This document shows, piece by piece, positions 50,291-63,340 of a stretch of 64,000 bases of DNA. The notes beneath the pieces were generated by a model. The model was not told the origin of the DNA. It saw only the letters and a list, made by a program, of their open reading frames with translations, and did not search any database. Numbering within the stretch: the stretch's first letter is position 1; each line of letters starts with the position of its first letter. Position numbers and translations under genes: made by a program. The stretch covers positions 27,511,932 to 27,575,931 of the forward strand of contig JAQNBH010000002.1 of NCBI GenBank assembly GCA_028752905.1, given 5' to 3'. This stretch comes from Cladorhizidae sp. MBARI D1340-BT2. Taxonomy: Eukaryota > Porifera > Demospongiae > Poecilosclerida > Cladorhizidae.

Positions 50291-50680
50291 TCAAGTAAGA
50301 GTACAATTCATAACTGCCCTAATTAACAAGACCAAAGTCCCAGATTTTGTCAACTGATAGAGAAGGCCCTTATCTGCAACATGTGAACAGATTATCAATA
50401 AATGTAGTGGTTTTTCACTGGCAGGCCACCGCTTTGGCAACTGGAAAACGCCAGGAAAGATCGCAAACCTTACCACTTCAAATCACCATAACTTGCTAAT
50501 ACTTAGAGTACTCAATATTTTAGCACGTACAAAAGACAGATAATTAGAAGGGCTATCCGGTAATATAAAAATTATCTTTTTTGGGTAAAGTGTAGAACAG
50601 TTATGAGCTTTACGGCAAAATAACAAGATTTTTTGGGGGGAAATGAGAAACATATAGACCAAATTAGGGCAAATATCAAG
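50291..50680. repeat. Hybrid monomer at the simple-to-composite transition
   Basis: The left part is of the 403-bp type (ACATGTGAACAG at about 50379-50390). The right part is of the composite type (CCAGGAAAGATCGC at about 50451-50464, GGTAATATAAAAATT, TAGAACAG, GGCAAAATAACAAG). After AAATATCAAG it continues into ATAGAGAACAC instead of AACATGTTTAGC. The switch between the two types therefore lies between about 50386 and 50456. Confidence 0.88.
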
Positions 50681-51203
50681 ATAGAGAACACACAATGAAA
50701 CCTATCATTCGAATCATATCAAGTCCATTACAGTGAAGTGTGCAGAATATTATGGATGTTTGATATCAACAGAGAGCACAGGGAGAGACCTATCTTAATA
50801 GCTATATATCAAGTTTATACAGTGAAGTGTGGAGAATCTATGAAGCTAACCTGTTTAGCATCAAGATAGAGAACACATAGAGAAACCTATCTTGTGATTC
50901 TATGTATGCAGAATATACGGATGTTTGGTATCAAGAGAGAGAACAGAGAGAGGCCTACCTTTAGAGCTATATATCAAGTCTATTCAGTGAAGTGTGGAGA
51001 ATCTATGAAGCTAACATGTTCAGCTCAAGATAGAGAACACTGAGAGATACCTATCTTGCAAGTCCATTACAGTGAAGTGTGCAGAATATATGGATGTTTG
51101 GTATCAAGAGAGAGCACTTAGAGAGTCCTATCTTAATAGCTATACATCAAGTCTATTCAGTGAAGTGTGGAGAATCTACGAAGCTAACCTGTTTAGCATC
51201 AAG
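50681..51203. repeat. 523-bp composite block of three subrepeats (first copy)
   Basis: Subrepeats at 50681-50865 (185 bp), 50866-51029 (164 bp) and 51030-51203 (174 bp) each begin ATAGAGAACAC and end near GAAGCTAAC.TGTT.AGC..CAAG. Shared inner motifs are GAATAT..GGAT.TTTG, CAAGAGAGAG, AGCTATA.ATCAAG and CAGTGAAGTGTG (five times per block). The block replaces nothing except that its last 18 bases (AACCTGTTTAGCATCAAG) correspond to the last part of a 403-bp monomer. The net gain is about 505 bp. Confidence 0.88.
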
Positions 51204-52487
51204 TAAGTGTACAATTCATAACTGCCCTAATTAACAAGACCAAAGTCCCAGATTTTGTCAACTGATAGAGAAGGCCCTTATCTGCAACATGTCAACAGAT
51301 TATCAATAAATGTAGTGGTTTTTCACTGGCAGGCCACCGCTTTAGCAACTGGAAAACGCCAGGAAAGATCGCAAACCTTACCACTTCAAATCACCATAAC
51401 TTGCTAATACTTAGAGTACTCAATATTTTGGCACGTACAAAAGACAGATAATTAGAAGGGCTATCCGGTAATATAAAAATTATCTTTTTTGGGTAAAGTG
51501 TAGAACAGTTATGAGCTTTACGGCAAAATAACAAGATTTTTTGGGGGAAAATGAGAAACATATAGACCAAATTAGGGCAAATATCAAGATAGAGAACACA
51601 CAATGAAACCTATCATTCGAATCATATCAAGTCCATTACAGTGAAGTGTGCAGAATATTATGGATGTTTGATATCAACAGAGAGCACAGGGAGAGACCTA
51701 TCTTAATAGCTATATATCAAGTGAAGTGTGGAGAATCTATGAAGCTAACCTGTTTAGCATCAAGATAGAGAACACATAGAGAAACCTATCTTGTGATTCT
51801 ATGTATGCAGAATATACGGATGTTTGGTATCAAGAGAGAGAACAGAGAGAGGCCTACCTTTAGAGCTATATATCAAGTCTATTCAGTGAAGTGTGGAGAA
51901 TCTATGAAGCTAACATGTTCAGCTCAAGATAGAGAACACTGAGAGATACCTATCTTGCAAGTCCATTACAGTGAAGTGTGCAGAATATATGGATATTTGG
52001 TATCAAGAGAGAGCACTTAGAGAGTCCTATCTTAATAGCTATACATCAAGTCTATTCAGTGAAGTGTGGATAATCTACGAAGCTAACATGTTTAGCATCA
52101 AGTAAGAGTACAATTCATAACTGCCCTAATTAACAAGACCAAAGTCCCAGATTTTGTCAACTGATAGAGAAGGCCCTTATCTGCAACATGTCAACAGATT
52201 ATCAATAAATGTAGTGGTTTTTCACTGGCAGGCCACCGCTTTGGCAACTGGAAAACGCCAGGAAAGATCGCAAACCTTACCACTTCAAATCACCATAACT
52301 TGCTAATACTTAGAGTACTCAAAATTTTGGCAAGTACAAAAGACAGATAATTAGAAGGGCTATCCGGTGATATAAAAATTATCTTTTTGGGGTAAAGTGT
52401 AGAAAAGTTATGAGCTTTACGGCAAAATAACAAGATTTTGGGGGGGGAAATGAGAAACATATAGACCAAATTAGGGCAAATATCAAG

Positions 52488-55400
52488 ATAGAGAACACAC
52501 AATGAAACCTATCATTCGAATCATATCAAGTCCATTACAGTGAAGTGTGCAGAATATTATGGATGTTTGATATCAACAGAGAGCACAGGGAGAGACCTAT
52601 CTTAATAGCTATATATCAAGTTTATACAGTGAAGTGTGGAGAATCTATGAAGCTAACCTGTTTAGCATCAAGATAGAGAACACATAGAGAAACCTATCTT
52701 GTGATTCATGTATGCAGAATATACGGATGTTTGGTATCAAGAGAGAGAACAGAGAGAGGCCTACCTTTAGAGCTATATATCAAGTCTATTCAGTGAAGTG
52801 TGGAGAATCTATGAAGCTAACATGTTCAGCTCAAGATAGAGAACACTGAGAGATACCTATCTTGCAAGTCCATTACAGTGAAGTGTGCAGAATATATGGA
52901 TGTTTGGTATCAAGAGAGAGCACTTAGAGAGTACTATCTTAATAGCTATACATCAAGTCTATTCAGTGAAGTGTGGAGAATCTACGAAGCTAACCTGTTT
53001 AGCATCAAGTAAGTGTACAATTCATAACTGCCCTAATTAACAAGACCAAAGTCCCAGATTTTGTCAACTGATAGAGAAGGCCCTTATCTGCAACATGTCA
53101 ACAGATTATCAATAAATGTAGTGGTTTTTCACTGGCAGGCCACCGCTTTAGCAACTGGAAAACGCCAGGAAAGATCGCAAACCTTACCACTTCAAATCAC
53201 CATAACTTGCTAATACTTAGAGTACTCAATATTTTGGCACGTACAAAAGACAGATAATTAGAAGGGCTATCCGGTAATATAAAAATTATCTTTTTTGGGT
53301 AAAGTGTAGAACAGTTATGAGCTTTACGGCAAAATAACAAGATTTTTTGGGGGAAAATGAGAAACATATAGACCAAATTAGGGCAAATATCAAGATAGAG
53401 AACACACAATGAAACCTATCATTCGAATCATATCAAGTCCATTACAGTGAAGTGTGCAGAATATTATGGATGTTTGATATCAACAGAGAGCACAGGGAGA
53501 GACCTATCTTAATAGCTATATATCAAGTGAAGTGTGGAGAATCTATGAAGCTAACCTGTTTAGCATCAAGATAGAGAACACATAGAGAAACCTATCTTGT
53601 GATTCTATGTATGCAGAATATACGGATGTTTGGTATCAAGAGAGAGAACAGAGAGAGGCCTACCTTTAGAGCTATATATCAAGTCTATTCAGTGAAGTGT
53701 GGAGAATCTATGAAGCTAACATGTTCAGCTCAAGATAGAGAACACTGAGAGATACCTATCTTGCAAGTCCATTACAGTGAAGTGTGCAGAATATATGGAT
53801 GTTTGGTATCAAGAGAGAGCACTTAGAGAGTCCTATCTTAATAGCTATACATCAAGTCTATTCAGTGAAGTGTGGAGAATCTACGAAGCTAACCTGTTTA
53901 GCATCAAGTAAGTGTACAATTCATAACTGCCCTAATTAACAAGACCAAAGTCCCAGATTTTGTCAACTGATAGAGAAGGCCCTTATCTGCAACATGTCAA
54001 CAGATTATCAATAAATGTAGTGGTTTTTCACTGGCAGGCCACCGCTTTAGCAACTGGAAAACGCCAGGAAAGATCGCAAACCTTACCACTTCAAATCACC
54101 ATAACTTGCTAATACTTAGAGTACTCAATATTTTGGCACGTACAAAAGACAGATAATTAGAAGGGCTATCCGGTAATATAAAAATTATCTTTTTTGGGTA
54201 AAGTGTAGAACAGTTATGAGCTTTACGGCAAAATAACAAGATTTTTTGGGGGAAAATGAGAAACATATAGACCAAATTAGGGCAAATATCAAGATAGAGA
54301 ACACACAATGAAACCTATCATTCGAATCATATCAAGTCCATTACAGTGAAGTGTGCAGAATATTATGGATGTTTGATATCAACAGAGAGCACAGGGAGAG
54401 ACCTATCTTAATAGCTATATATCAAGTGAAGTGTGGAGAATCTATGAAGCTAACCTGTTTAGCATCAAGATAGAGAACACATAGAGAAACCTATCTTGTG
54501 ATTCTATGTATGCAGAATATACGGATGTTTGGTATCAAGAGAGAGAACAGAGAGAGGCCTACCTTTAGAGCTATATATCAAGTCTATTCAGTGAAGTGTG
54601 GAGAATCTATGAAGCTAACATGTTCAGCTCAAGATAGAGAACACTGAGAGATACCTATCTTGCAAGTCCATTACAGTGAAGTGTGCAGAATATATGGATA
54701 TTTGGTATCAAGAGAGAGCACTTAGAGAGTCCTATCTTAATAGCTATACATCAAGTCTATTCAGTGAAGTGTGGATAATCTACGAAGCTAACATGTTTAG
54801 CATCAAGTAAGAGTACAATTCATAACTGCCCTAATTAACAAGACCAAAGTCCCAGATTTTGTCAACTGATAGAGAAGGCCCTTATCTGCAACATGTCAAC
54901 AGATTATCAATAAATGTAGTGGTTTTTCACTGGCAGGCCACCGCTTTGGCAACTGGAAAACGCCAGGAAAGATCGCAAACCTTACCACTTCAAATCACCA
55001 TAACTTGCTAATACTTAGAGTACTCAAAATTTTGGCACGTACAAAAGACAGATAATTAGAAGGGCTATCCGGTGATATAAAAATTATCTTTTTGGGGTAA
55101 AGTGTAGAAAAGTTATGAGCTTTACGGCAAAATAACAAGATTTTGGGGGGGGAAATGAGAAACATATAGACCAAATTAGGGCAAATATCAAGATAGAGAA
55201 CACACAATGAAACCTATCATTCGAATCATATCAAGTCCATTACAGTGAAGTGTGCAGAATATTATGGATGTTTGATATCAACAGAGAGCACAGGGAGAGA
55301 CCTATCTTAATAGCTATATATCAAGTTTATACAGTGAAGTGTGGAGAATCTATGAAGCTAACCTGTTTAGCATCAAGATAGAGAACACATAGAGAAACCT

Positions 55401-57897
55401 ATCTTGTGATTCATGTATGCAGAATATACGGATGTTTGGTATCAAGAGAGAGAACAGAGAGAGGCCTACCTTTAGAGCTATATATCAAGTCTATTCAGTG
55501 AAGTGTGGAGAATCTATGAAGCTAACATGTTCAGCTCAAGATAGAGAACACTGAGAGATACCTATCTTGCAAGTCCATTACAGTGAAGTGTGCAGAATAT
55601 ATGGATGTTTGGTATCAAGAGAGAGCACTTAGAGAGTCCTATCTTAATAGCTATACATCAAGTCTATTCAGTGAAGTGTGGAGAATCTACGAAGCTAACC
55701 TGTTTAGCATCAAGTAAGTGTACAATTCATAACTGCCCTAATTAACAAGACCAAAGTCCCAGATTTTGTCAACTGATAGAGAAGGCCCTTATCTGCAACA
55801 TGTCAACAGATTATCAATAAATGTAGTGGTTTTTCACTGGCAGGCCACCGCTTTAGCAACTGGAAAACGCCAGGAAAGATCGCAAACCTTACCACTTCAA
55901 ATCACCATAACTTGCTAATACTTAGAGTACTCAATATTTTGGCACGTACAAAAGACAGATAATTAGAAGGGCTATCCGGTAATATAAAAATTATCTTTTT
56001 TGGGTAAAGTGTAGAACAGTTATGAGCTTTACGGCAAAATAACAAGATTTTTTGGGGGAAAATGAGAAACATATAGACCAAATTAGGGCAAATATCAAGA
56101 TAGAGAACACACAATGAAACCTATCATTCGAATCATATCAAGTCCATTACAGTGAAGTGTGCAGAATATTATGGATGTTTGATATCAACAGAGAGCACAG
56201 GGAGAGACCTATCTTAATAGCTATATATCAAGTGAAGTGTGGAGAATCTATGAAGCTAACCTGTTTAGCATCAAGATAGAGAACACATAGAGAAACCTAT
56301 CTTGTGATTCTATGTATGCAGAATATACGGATGTTTGGTATCAAGAGAGAGAACAGAGAGAGGCCTACCTTTAGAGCTATATATCAAGTCTATTCAGTGA
56401 AGTGTGGAGAATCTATGAAGCTAACATGTTCAGCTCAAGATAGAGAACACTGAGAGATACCTATCTTGCAAGTCCATTACAGTGAAGTGTGCAGAATATA
56501 TGGATGTTTGGTATCAAGAGAGAGCACTTAGAGAGTCCTATCTTAATAGCTATACATCAAGTCTATTCAGTGAAGTGTGGAGAATCTACGAAGCTAACCT
56601 GTTTAGCATCAAGTAAGTGTACAATTCATAACTGCCCTAATTAACAAGACCAAAGTCCCAGATTTTGTCAACTGATAGAGAAGGCCCTTATCTGCAACAT
56701 GTCAACAGATTATCAATAAATGTAGTGGTTTTTCACTGGCAGGCCACCGCTTTAGCAACTGGAAAACGCCAGGAAAGATCGCAAACCTTACCACTTCAAA
56801 TCACCATAACTTGCTAATACTTAGAGTACTCAATATTTTGGCACGTACAAAAGACAGATAATTAGAAGGGCTATCCGGTAATATAAAAATTATCTTTTTT
56901 GGGTAAAGTGTAGAACAGTTATGAGCTTTACGGCAAAATAACAAGATTTTTTGGGGGAAAATGAGAAACATATAGACCAAATTAGGGCAAATATCAAGAT
57001 AGAGAACACACAATGAAACCTATCATTCGAATCATATCAAGTCCATTACAGTGAAGTGTGCAGAATATTATGGATGTTTGATATCAACAGAGAGCACAGG
57101 GAGAGACCTATCTTAATAGCTATATATCAAGTGAAGTGTGGAGAATCTATGAAGCTAACCTGTTTAGCATCAAGATAGAGAACACATAGAGAAACCTATC
57201 TTGTGATTCTATGTATGCAGAATATACGGATGTTTGGTATCAAGAGAGAGAACAGAGAGAGGCCTACCTTTAGAGCTATATATCAAGTCTATTCAGTGAA
57301 GTGTGGAGAATCTATGAAGCTAACATGTTCAGCTCAAGATAGAGAACACTGAGAGATACCTATCTTGCAAGTCCATTACAGTGAAGTGTGCAGAATATAT
57401 GGATATTTGGTATCAAGAGAGAGCACTTAGAGAGTCCTATCTTAATAGCTATACATCAAGTCTATTCAGTGAAGTGTGGATAATCTACGAAGCTAACATG
57501 TTTAGCATCAAGTAAGAGTACAATTCATAACTGCCCTAATTAACAAGACCAAAGTCCCAGATTTTGTCAACTGATAGAGAAGGCCCTTATCTGCAACATG
57601 TCAACAGATTATCAATAAATGTAGTGGTTTTTCACTGGCAGGCCACCGCTTTGGCAACTGGAAAACGCCAGGAAAGATCGCAAACCTTACCACTTCAAAT
57701 CACCATAACTTGCTAATACTTAGAGTACTCAAAATTTTGGCACGTATAAAAGACAGATAATTAGAAGGGCTATCCGGTGATATAAAAATTATCTTTTTGG
57801 GGTAAAGTGTAGAAAAGTTATGAGCTTTACGGCAAAATAACAAGATTTTGGGGGGGGAAATGAGAAACATATAGACCAAATTAGGGCAAATATCAAG
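52488..57897. repeat. 2705-bp trimer HOR of composite units, two copies
   Basis: Units of 907, 899 and 899 bp repeat in order: 52488/53395/54294 and 55193/56100/56999. The long unit follows a monomer piece with TAAGAGTAC, TTTGGCAAC and ATTTTGGGGGGGG. The short units follow TAAGTGTAC and TTTAGCAAC. The third unit of each set carries GGATATTTGG and GATAATCTACGAAGCTAACATG. Confidence 0.88.
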
Positions 57898-60800
57898 ATA
57901 GAGAACACACAATGAAACCTATCATTCGAATCATATCAAGTCCATTACAGTGAAGTGTGCAGAATATTATGGATGTTTGATATCAACAGAGAGCACAGGG
58001 AGAGACCTATCTTAATAGCTATATATCAAGTTTATACAGTGAAGTGTGGAGAATCTATGAAGCTAACCTGTTTAGCATCAAGATAGAGAACACATAGAGA
58101 AACCTATCTTGTGATTCATGTATGCAGAATATACGGATGTTTGGTATCAAGAGAGAGAACAGAGAGAGGCCTACCTTTAGAGCTATATATCAAGTCTATT
58201 CAGTGAAGTGTGGAGAATCTATGAAGCTAACATGTTCAGCTCAAGATAGAGAACACTGAGAGATACCTATCTTGCAAGTCCATTACAGTGAAGTGTGCAG
58301 AATATATGGATGTTTGGTATCAAGAGAGAGCACTTAGAGAGTCCTATCTTAATAGCTATACATCAAGTCTATTCAGTGAAGTGTGGAGAATCTACGAAGC
58401 TAACCTGTTTAGCATCAAGTAAGTGTACAATTCATAACTGCCCTAATTAACAAGACCAAAGTCCCAGATTTTGTCAACTGATAGAGAAGGCCCTTATCTG
58501 CAACATGTCAACAGATTATCAATAAATGTAGTGGTTTTTCACTGGCAGGCCACCGCTTTAGCAACTGGAAAACGCCAGGAAAGATCGCAAACCTTACCAC
58601 TTCAAATCACCATAACTTGCTAATACTTAGAGTACTCAAAATTTTGGCACGTACAAAAGACAGATAATTAGAAGGGCTATCCGGTAATATAAAAATATCT
58701 TTTTTGGGTAAAGTGTAAAACAGTTATGAGCTTTACGGCAAAATAACAAGATTTTTTGGGGGAAAATGAGAAACATATAGACCAAATTAGGGCAAATATC
58801 AAGATAGAGAACACACAATGAAACCTATCATTCGAATCATATCAAGTCCATTACAGTGAAGTGTGCAGAATATTATGGATGTTTGATATCAACAGAGAGC
58901 ACAGGGAGAGACCTATCTTAATAGCTATATATCAAGTTTATACAGTGAAGTGTGGAGAATCTATGAAGCTAACCTGTTTAGCATCAAGATAGAGAACACA
59001 TAGAGAAACCTATCTTGTGATTCTATGTATGCAGAATATACGGATGTTTGGTATCAAGAGAGAGAACAGAGAGAGGCCTACCTTTAGAGCTATATATCAA
59101 GTCTATTCAGTGAAGTGTGGAGAATCTATGAAGCTAACATGTTCAGCTCAAGATAGAGAACACTGAGAGATACCTATCTTGCAAGTCCATTACAGTGAAG
59201 TGTGCAGAATATATGGATATTTGGTATCAAGAGAGAGCACTTAGAGAGTCCTATCTTAATAGCTATACATCAAGTCTATTCAGTGAAGTGTGGATAATCT
59301 ACGAAGCTAACATGTTTAGCATCAAGTAAGAGTACAATTCATAACTGCCCTAATTAACAAGACCAAAGTCCCAGATTTTGTCAACTGATAGAGAAGGCCC
59401 TTATCTGCAACATGTCAACAGATTATCAATAAATGTAGTGGTTTTTCACTGGCAGGCCACCGCTTTGGCAACTGGAAAACGCCAGGAAAGATCGCAAACC
59501 TTACCACTTCAAATTACCATAACTTGCTAATACTTAGAGTACTCAAAATTTTGGCACGTACAAAAGACAGATAATTAGAAGGGCTATCCGGTGATATAAA
59601 AATTATCTTTTTGGGGTAAAGTGTAGAAAAGTTATGAGCTTTACGGCAAAATAACAAGATTTTGGGGGGGGAAATGAGAAACATATAGACCAAATTAGGG
59701 CAAATATCAAGATAGAGAACACACAATGAAACCTATCATTCGAATCATATCAAGTCCATTACAGTGAAGTGTGCAGAATATTATGGATGTTTGATATCAA
59801 CAGAGAGCACAGGGAGAGACCTATCTTAATAGCTATATATCAAGTTTATACAGTGAAGTGTGGAGAATCTATGAAGCTAACCTGTTTAGCATCAAGATAG
59901 AGAACACATAGAGAAACCTATCTTGTGATTCATGTATGCAGAATATACGGATGTTTGGTATCAAGAGAGAGAACAGAGAGAGGCCTACCTTTAGAGCTAT
60001 ATATCAAGTCTATTCAGTGAAGTGTGGAGAATCTATGAAGCTAACATGTTCAGCTCAAGATAGAGAACACTGAGAGATACCTATCTTGCAAGTCCATTAC
60101 AGTGAAGTGTGCAGAATATATGGATGTTTGGTATCAAGAGAGAGCACTTAGAGAGTCCTATCTTAATAGCTATACATCAAGTCTATTCAGTGAAGTGTGG
60201 AGAATCTACGAAGCTAACCTGTTTAGCATCAAGTAAGTGTACAATTCATAACTGCCCTAATTAACAAGACCAAAGTCCCAGATTTTGTCAACTGATAGAG
60301 AAGGCCCTTATCTGCAACATGTCAACAGATTATCAATAAATGTAATGGTTTTTCACTGGCAGGCCACCGCTTTAGCAACTGGAAAACGCCAGGAAAGATC
60401 GCAAACCTTACCACTTCAAATCACCATAACTTGCTAATACTTAGAGTACTCAAAATTTTGGCACGTACAAAAGACAGATAATTAGAAGGGCTATCCGGTA
60501 ATATAAAAATATCTTTTTTGGGTAAAGTGTAGAACAGTTATGAGCTTTACGGCAAAATAACAAGATTTTTTGGGGGAAAATGAGAAACATATAGACCAAA
60601 TTAGGGCAAATATCAAGATAGAGAACACACAATGAAACCTATCATTCGAATCATATCAAGTCCATTACAGTGAAGTGTGCAGAATATTATGGATGTTTGA
60701 TATCAACAGAGAGCACAGGGAGAGACCTATCTTAATAGCTATATATCAAGTTTATACAGTGAAGTGTGGAGAATCTATGAAGCTAACCTGTTTAGCATCA

Positions 60801-63340
60801 AGATAGAGAACACATAGAGAAACCTATCTTGTGATTCTATGTATGCAGAATATACGGATGTTTGGTATCAAGAGAGAGAACAGAGAGAGGCCTACCTTTA
60901 GAGCTATATATCAAGTCTATTCAGTGAAGTGTGGAGAATCTATGAAGCTAACATGTTCAGCTCAAGATAGAGAACACTGAGAGATACCTATCTTGCAAGT
61001 CCATTACAGTGAAGTGTGCAGAATATATGGATATTTGGTATCAAGAGAGAGCACTTAGAGAGTCCTATCTTAATAGCTATACATCAAGTCTATTCAGTGA
61101 AGTGTGGATAATCTACGAAGCTAACATGTTTAGCATCAAGTAAGAGTACAATTCATAACTGCCCTAATTAACAAGACCAAAGTCCCAGATTTTGTCAACT
61201 GATAGAGAAGGCCCTTATCTGCAACATGTCAACAGATTATCAATAAATGTAGTGGTTTTTCACTGGCAGGCCACCGCTTTGGCAACTGGAAAACGCCAGG
61301 AAAGATCGCAAACCTTACCACTTCAAATCACCATAACTTGCTAATACTTAGAGTACTCAAAATTTTGGCACGTACAAAAGACAGATAATTAGAAGGGCTA
61401 TCCGGTGATATAAAAATTATCTTTTTTGGGTAAAGTGTAGAAAAGTTATGAGCTTTACGGCAAAATAACAAGATTTTGGGGGGGGAAATGAGAAACATAT
61501 AGACCAAATTAGGGCAAATATCAAGATAGAGAACACACAATGAAACCTATCATTCGAATCATATCAAGTCCATTACAGTGAAGTGTGCAGAATATTATGG
61601 ATGTTTGATATCAACAGAGAGCACAGGGAGAGACCTATCTTAATAGCTATATATCAAGTTTATACAGTGAAGTGTGGAGAATCTATGAAGCTAACCTGTT
61701 TAGCATCAAGATAGAGAACACATAGAGAAACCTATCTTGTGATTCATGTATGCAGAATATACGGATGTTTGGTATCAAGAGAGAGAACAGAGAGAGGCCT
61801 ACCTTTAGAGCTATATATCAAGTCTATTCAGTGAAGTGTGGAGAATCTATGAAGCTAACATGTTCAGCTCAAGATAGAGAACACTGAGAGATACCTATCT
61901 TGCAAGTCCATTACAGTGAAGTGTGCAGAATATATGGATGTTTGGTATCAAGAGAGAGCACTTAGAGAGTCCTATCTTAATAGCTATACATCAAGTCTAT
62001 TCAGTGAAGTGTGGAGAATCTACGAAGCTAACCTGTTTAGCATCAAGTAAGTGTACAATTCATAACTGCCCTAATTAACAAGACCAAAGTCCCAGATTTT
62101 GTCAACTGATAGAGAAGGCCCTTATCTGCAACATGTCAACAGATTATCAATAAATGTAGTGGTTTTTCACTGGCAGGCCACCGCTTTAGCACCTGGAAAA
62201 CGCCAGGAAAGATCGCAAACCTTACCACTTCAAATCACCATAACTTGCTAATACTTAGAGTACTCAATATTTTAGCACGTACAAAAGACAGATAATTAGA
62301 AGGGCTATCCGGTAATATAAAAATTATCTTTTTTGGGTAAAGTGTAGAACAGTTATGAGCTTTACGGCAAAATAACAAGATTTTTTGGGGGGAAATGAGA
62401 AACATATAGACCAAATTAGGGCAAATATCAAGATAGAGAACACACAATGAAACCTATCATTCGAATCATATCAAGTCCATTACAGTGAAGTGTGCAGAAT
62501 ATTATGGATGTTTGATATCAACAGAGAGCACAGGGAGAGACCTATCTTAATAGCTATATATCAAGTTTATACAGTGAAGTGTGGAGAATCTATGAAGCTA
62601 ACCTGTTTAGCATCAAGATAGAGAACACATAGAGAAACCTATCTTGTGATTCTATGTATGCAGAATATACGGATGTTTGGTATCAAGAGAGAGAACAGAG
62701 AGAGGCCTACCTTTAGAGCTATATATCAAGTCTATTCAGTGAAGTGTGGAGAATCTATGAAGCTAACATGTTCAGCTCAAGATAGAGAACACTGAGAGAT
62801 ACCTATCTTGCAAGTCCATTACAGTGAAGTGTGCAGAATATATGGATGTTTGGTATCAAGAGAGAGCACTTAGAGAGTCCTATCTTAATAGCTATACATC
62901 AAGTCTATTCAGTGAAGTGTGGATAATCTACGAAGCTAACATGTTTAGCATCAAGTAAGAGTACAATTCATAACTGCCCTAATTAACAAGACCAAAGTCC
63001 CAGATTTTGTCAACTGATAGAGAAGGCCCTTATCTGCAACATGTCAACAGATTATCAATAAATGTAGTGGTTTTTCACTGGCAGGCCACCGCTTTGGCAA
63101 CTGGAAAACGCCAGGAAAGATCGCAAACCTTACCACTTCAAATCACCATAACTTGCTAATACTTAGAGTACTCAAAATTTTGGCACGTACAAAAGACAGA
63201 TAATTAGAAGGGCTATCCGGTGATATAAAAATTATCTTTTTTGGGTAAAGTGTAGAAAAGTTATGAGCTTTACGGCAAAATAACAAGATTTTGGGGGGGG
63301 AAATGAGAAACATATAGACCAAATTAGGGCAAATATCAAG
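57898..63340. repeat. 1814-bp dimer HOR of composite units, three copies
   Basis: Pairs start at 57898, 59712 and 61526, with steps of 1814, 1814 and 1815 bp. One member has TAAGAGTAC/TTTGGCAAC in its monomer piece and CATGTATG in its block. The other has TAAGTGTAC/TTTAGC and GGATATTTGG or GGATGTTTGG. The 9-bp-short version seen in the trimer region is absent here. Confidence 0.85.

Larger units (their letters stand above)
30979..50680. repeat. 403-bp satellite array, block 2
   Basis: Continuation of the same array in the same orientation. After the right half of the interrupted monomer, complete monomers start at 31346, 31749 and so on to 49888 (47 units). A hybrid unit then starts at 50291. 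Small length changes: -1 near 34919, +1 near 40961, 41768 and 42910, +3 near 48143 (GGTGGTGATA) and -1 near 49388. The monomer types are the same as in block 1, with additional ones marked by GATGATAT and GGTACGTAC. Confidence 0.98.

Noticed and set aside
50708..50720. RNA polymerase III B-box (ATTCGAATCA) in the first composite subrepeat
   Set aside because: It matches the TTCGAATC core only. No A-box was found at a suitable distance upstream and there is no tRNA-like fold, so it is probably a chance palindrome.
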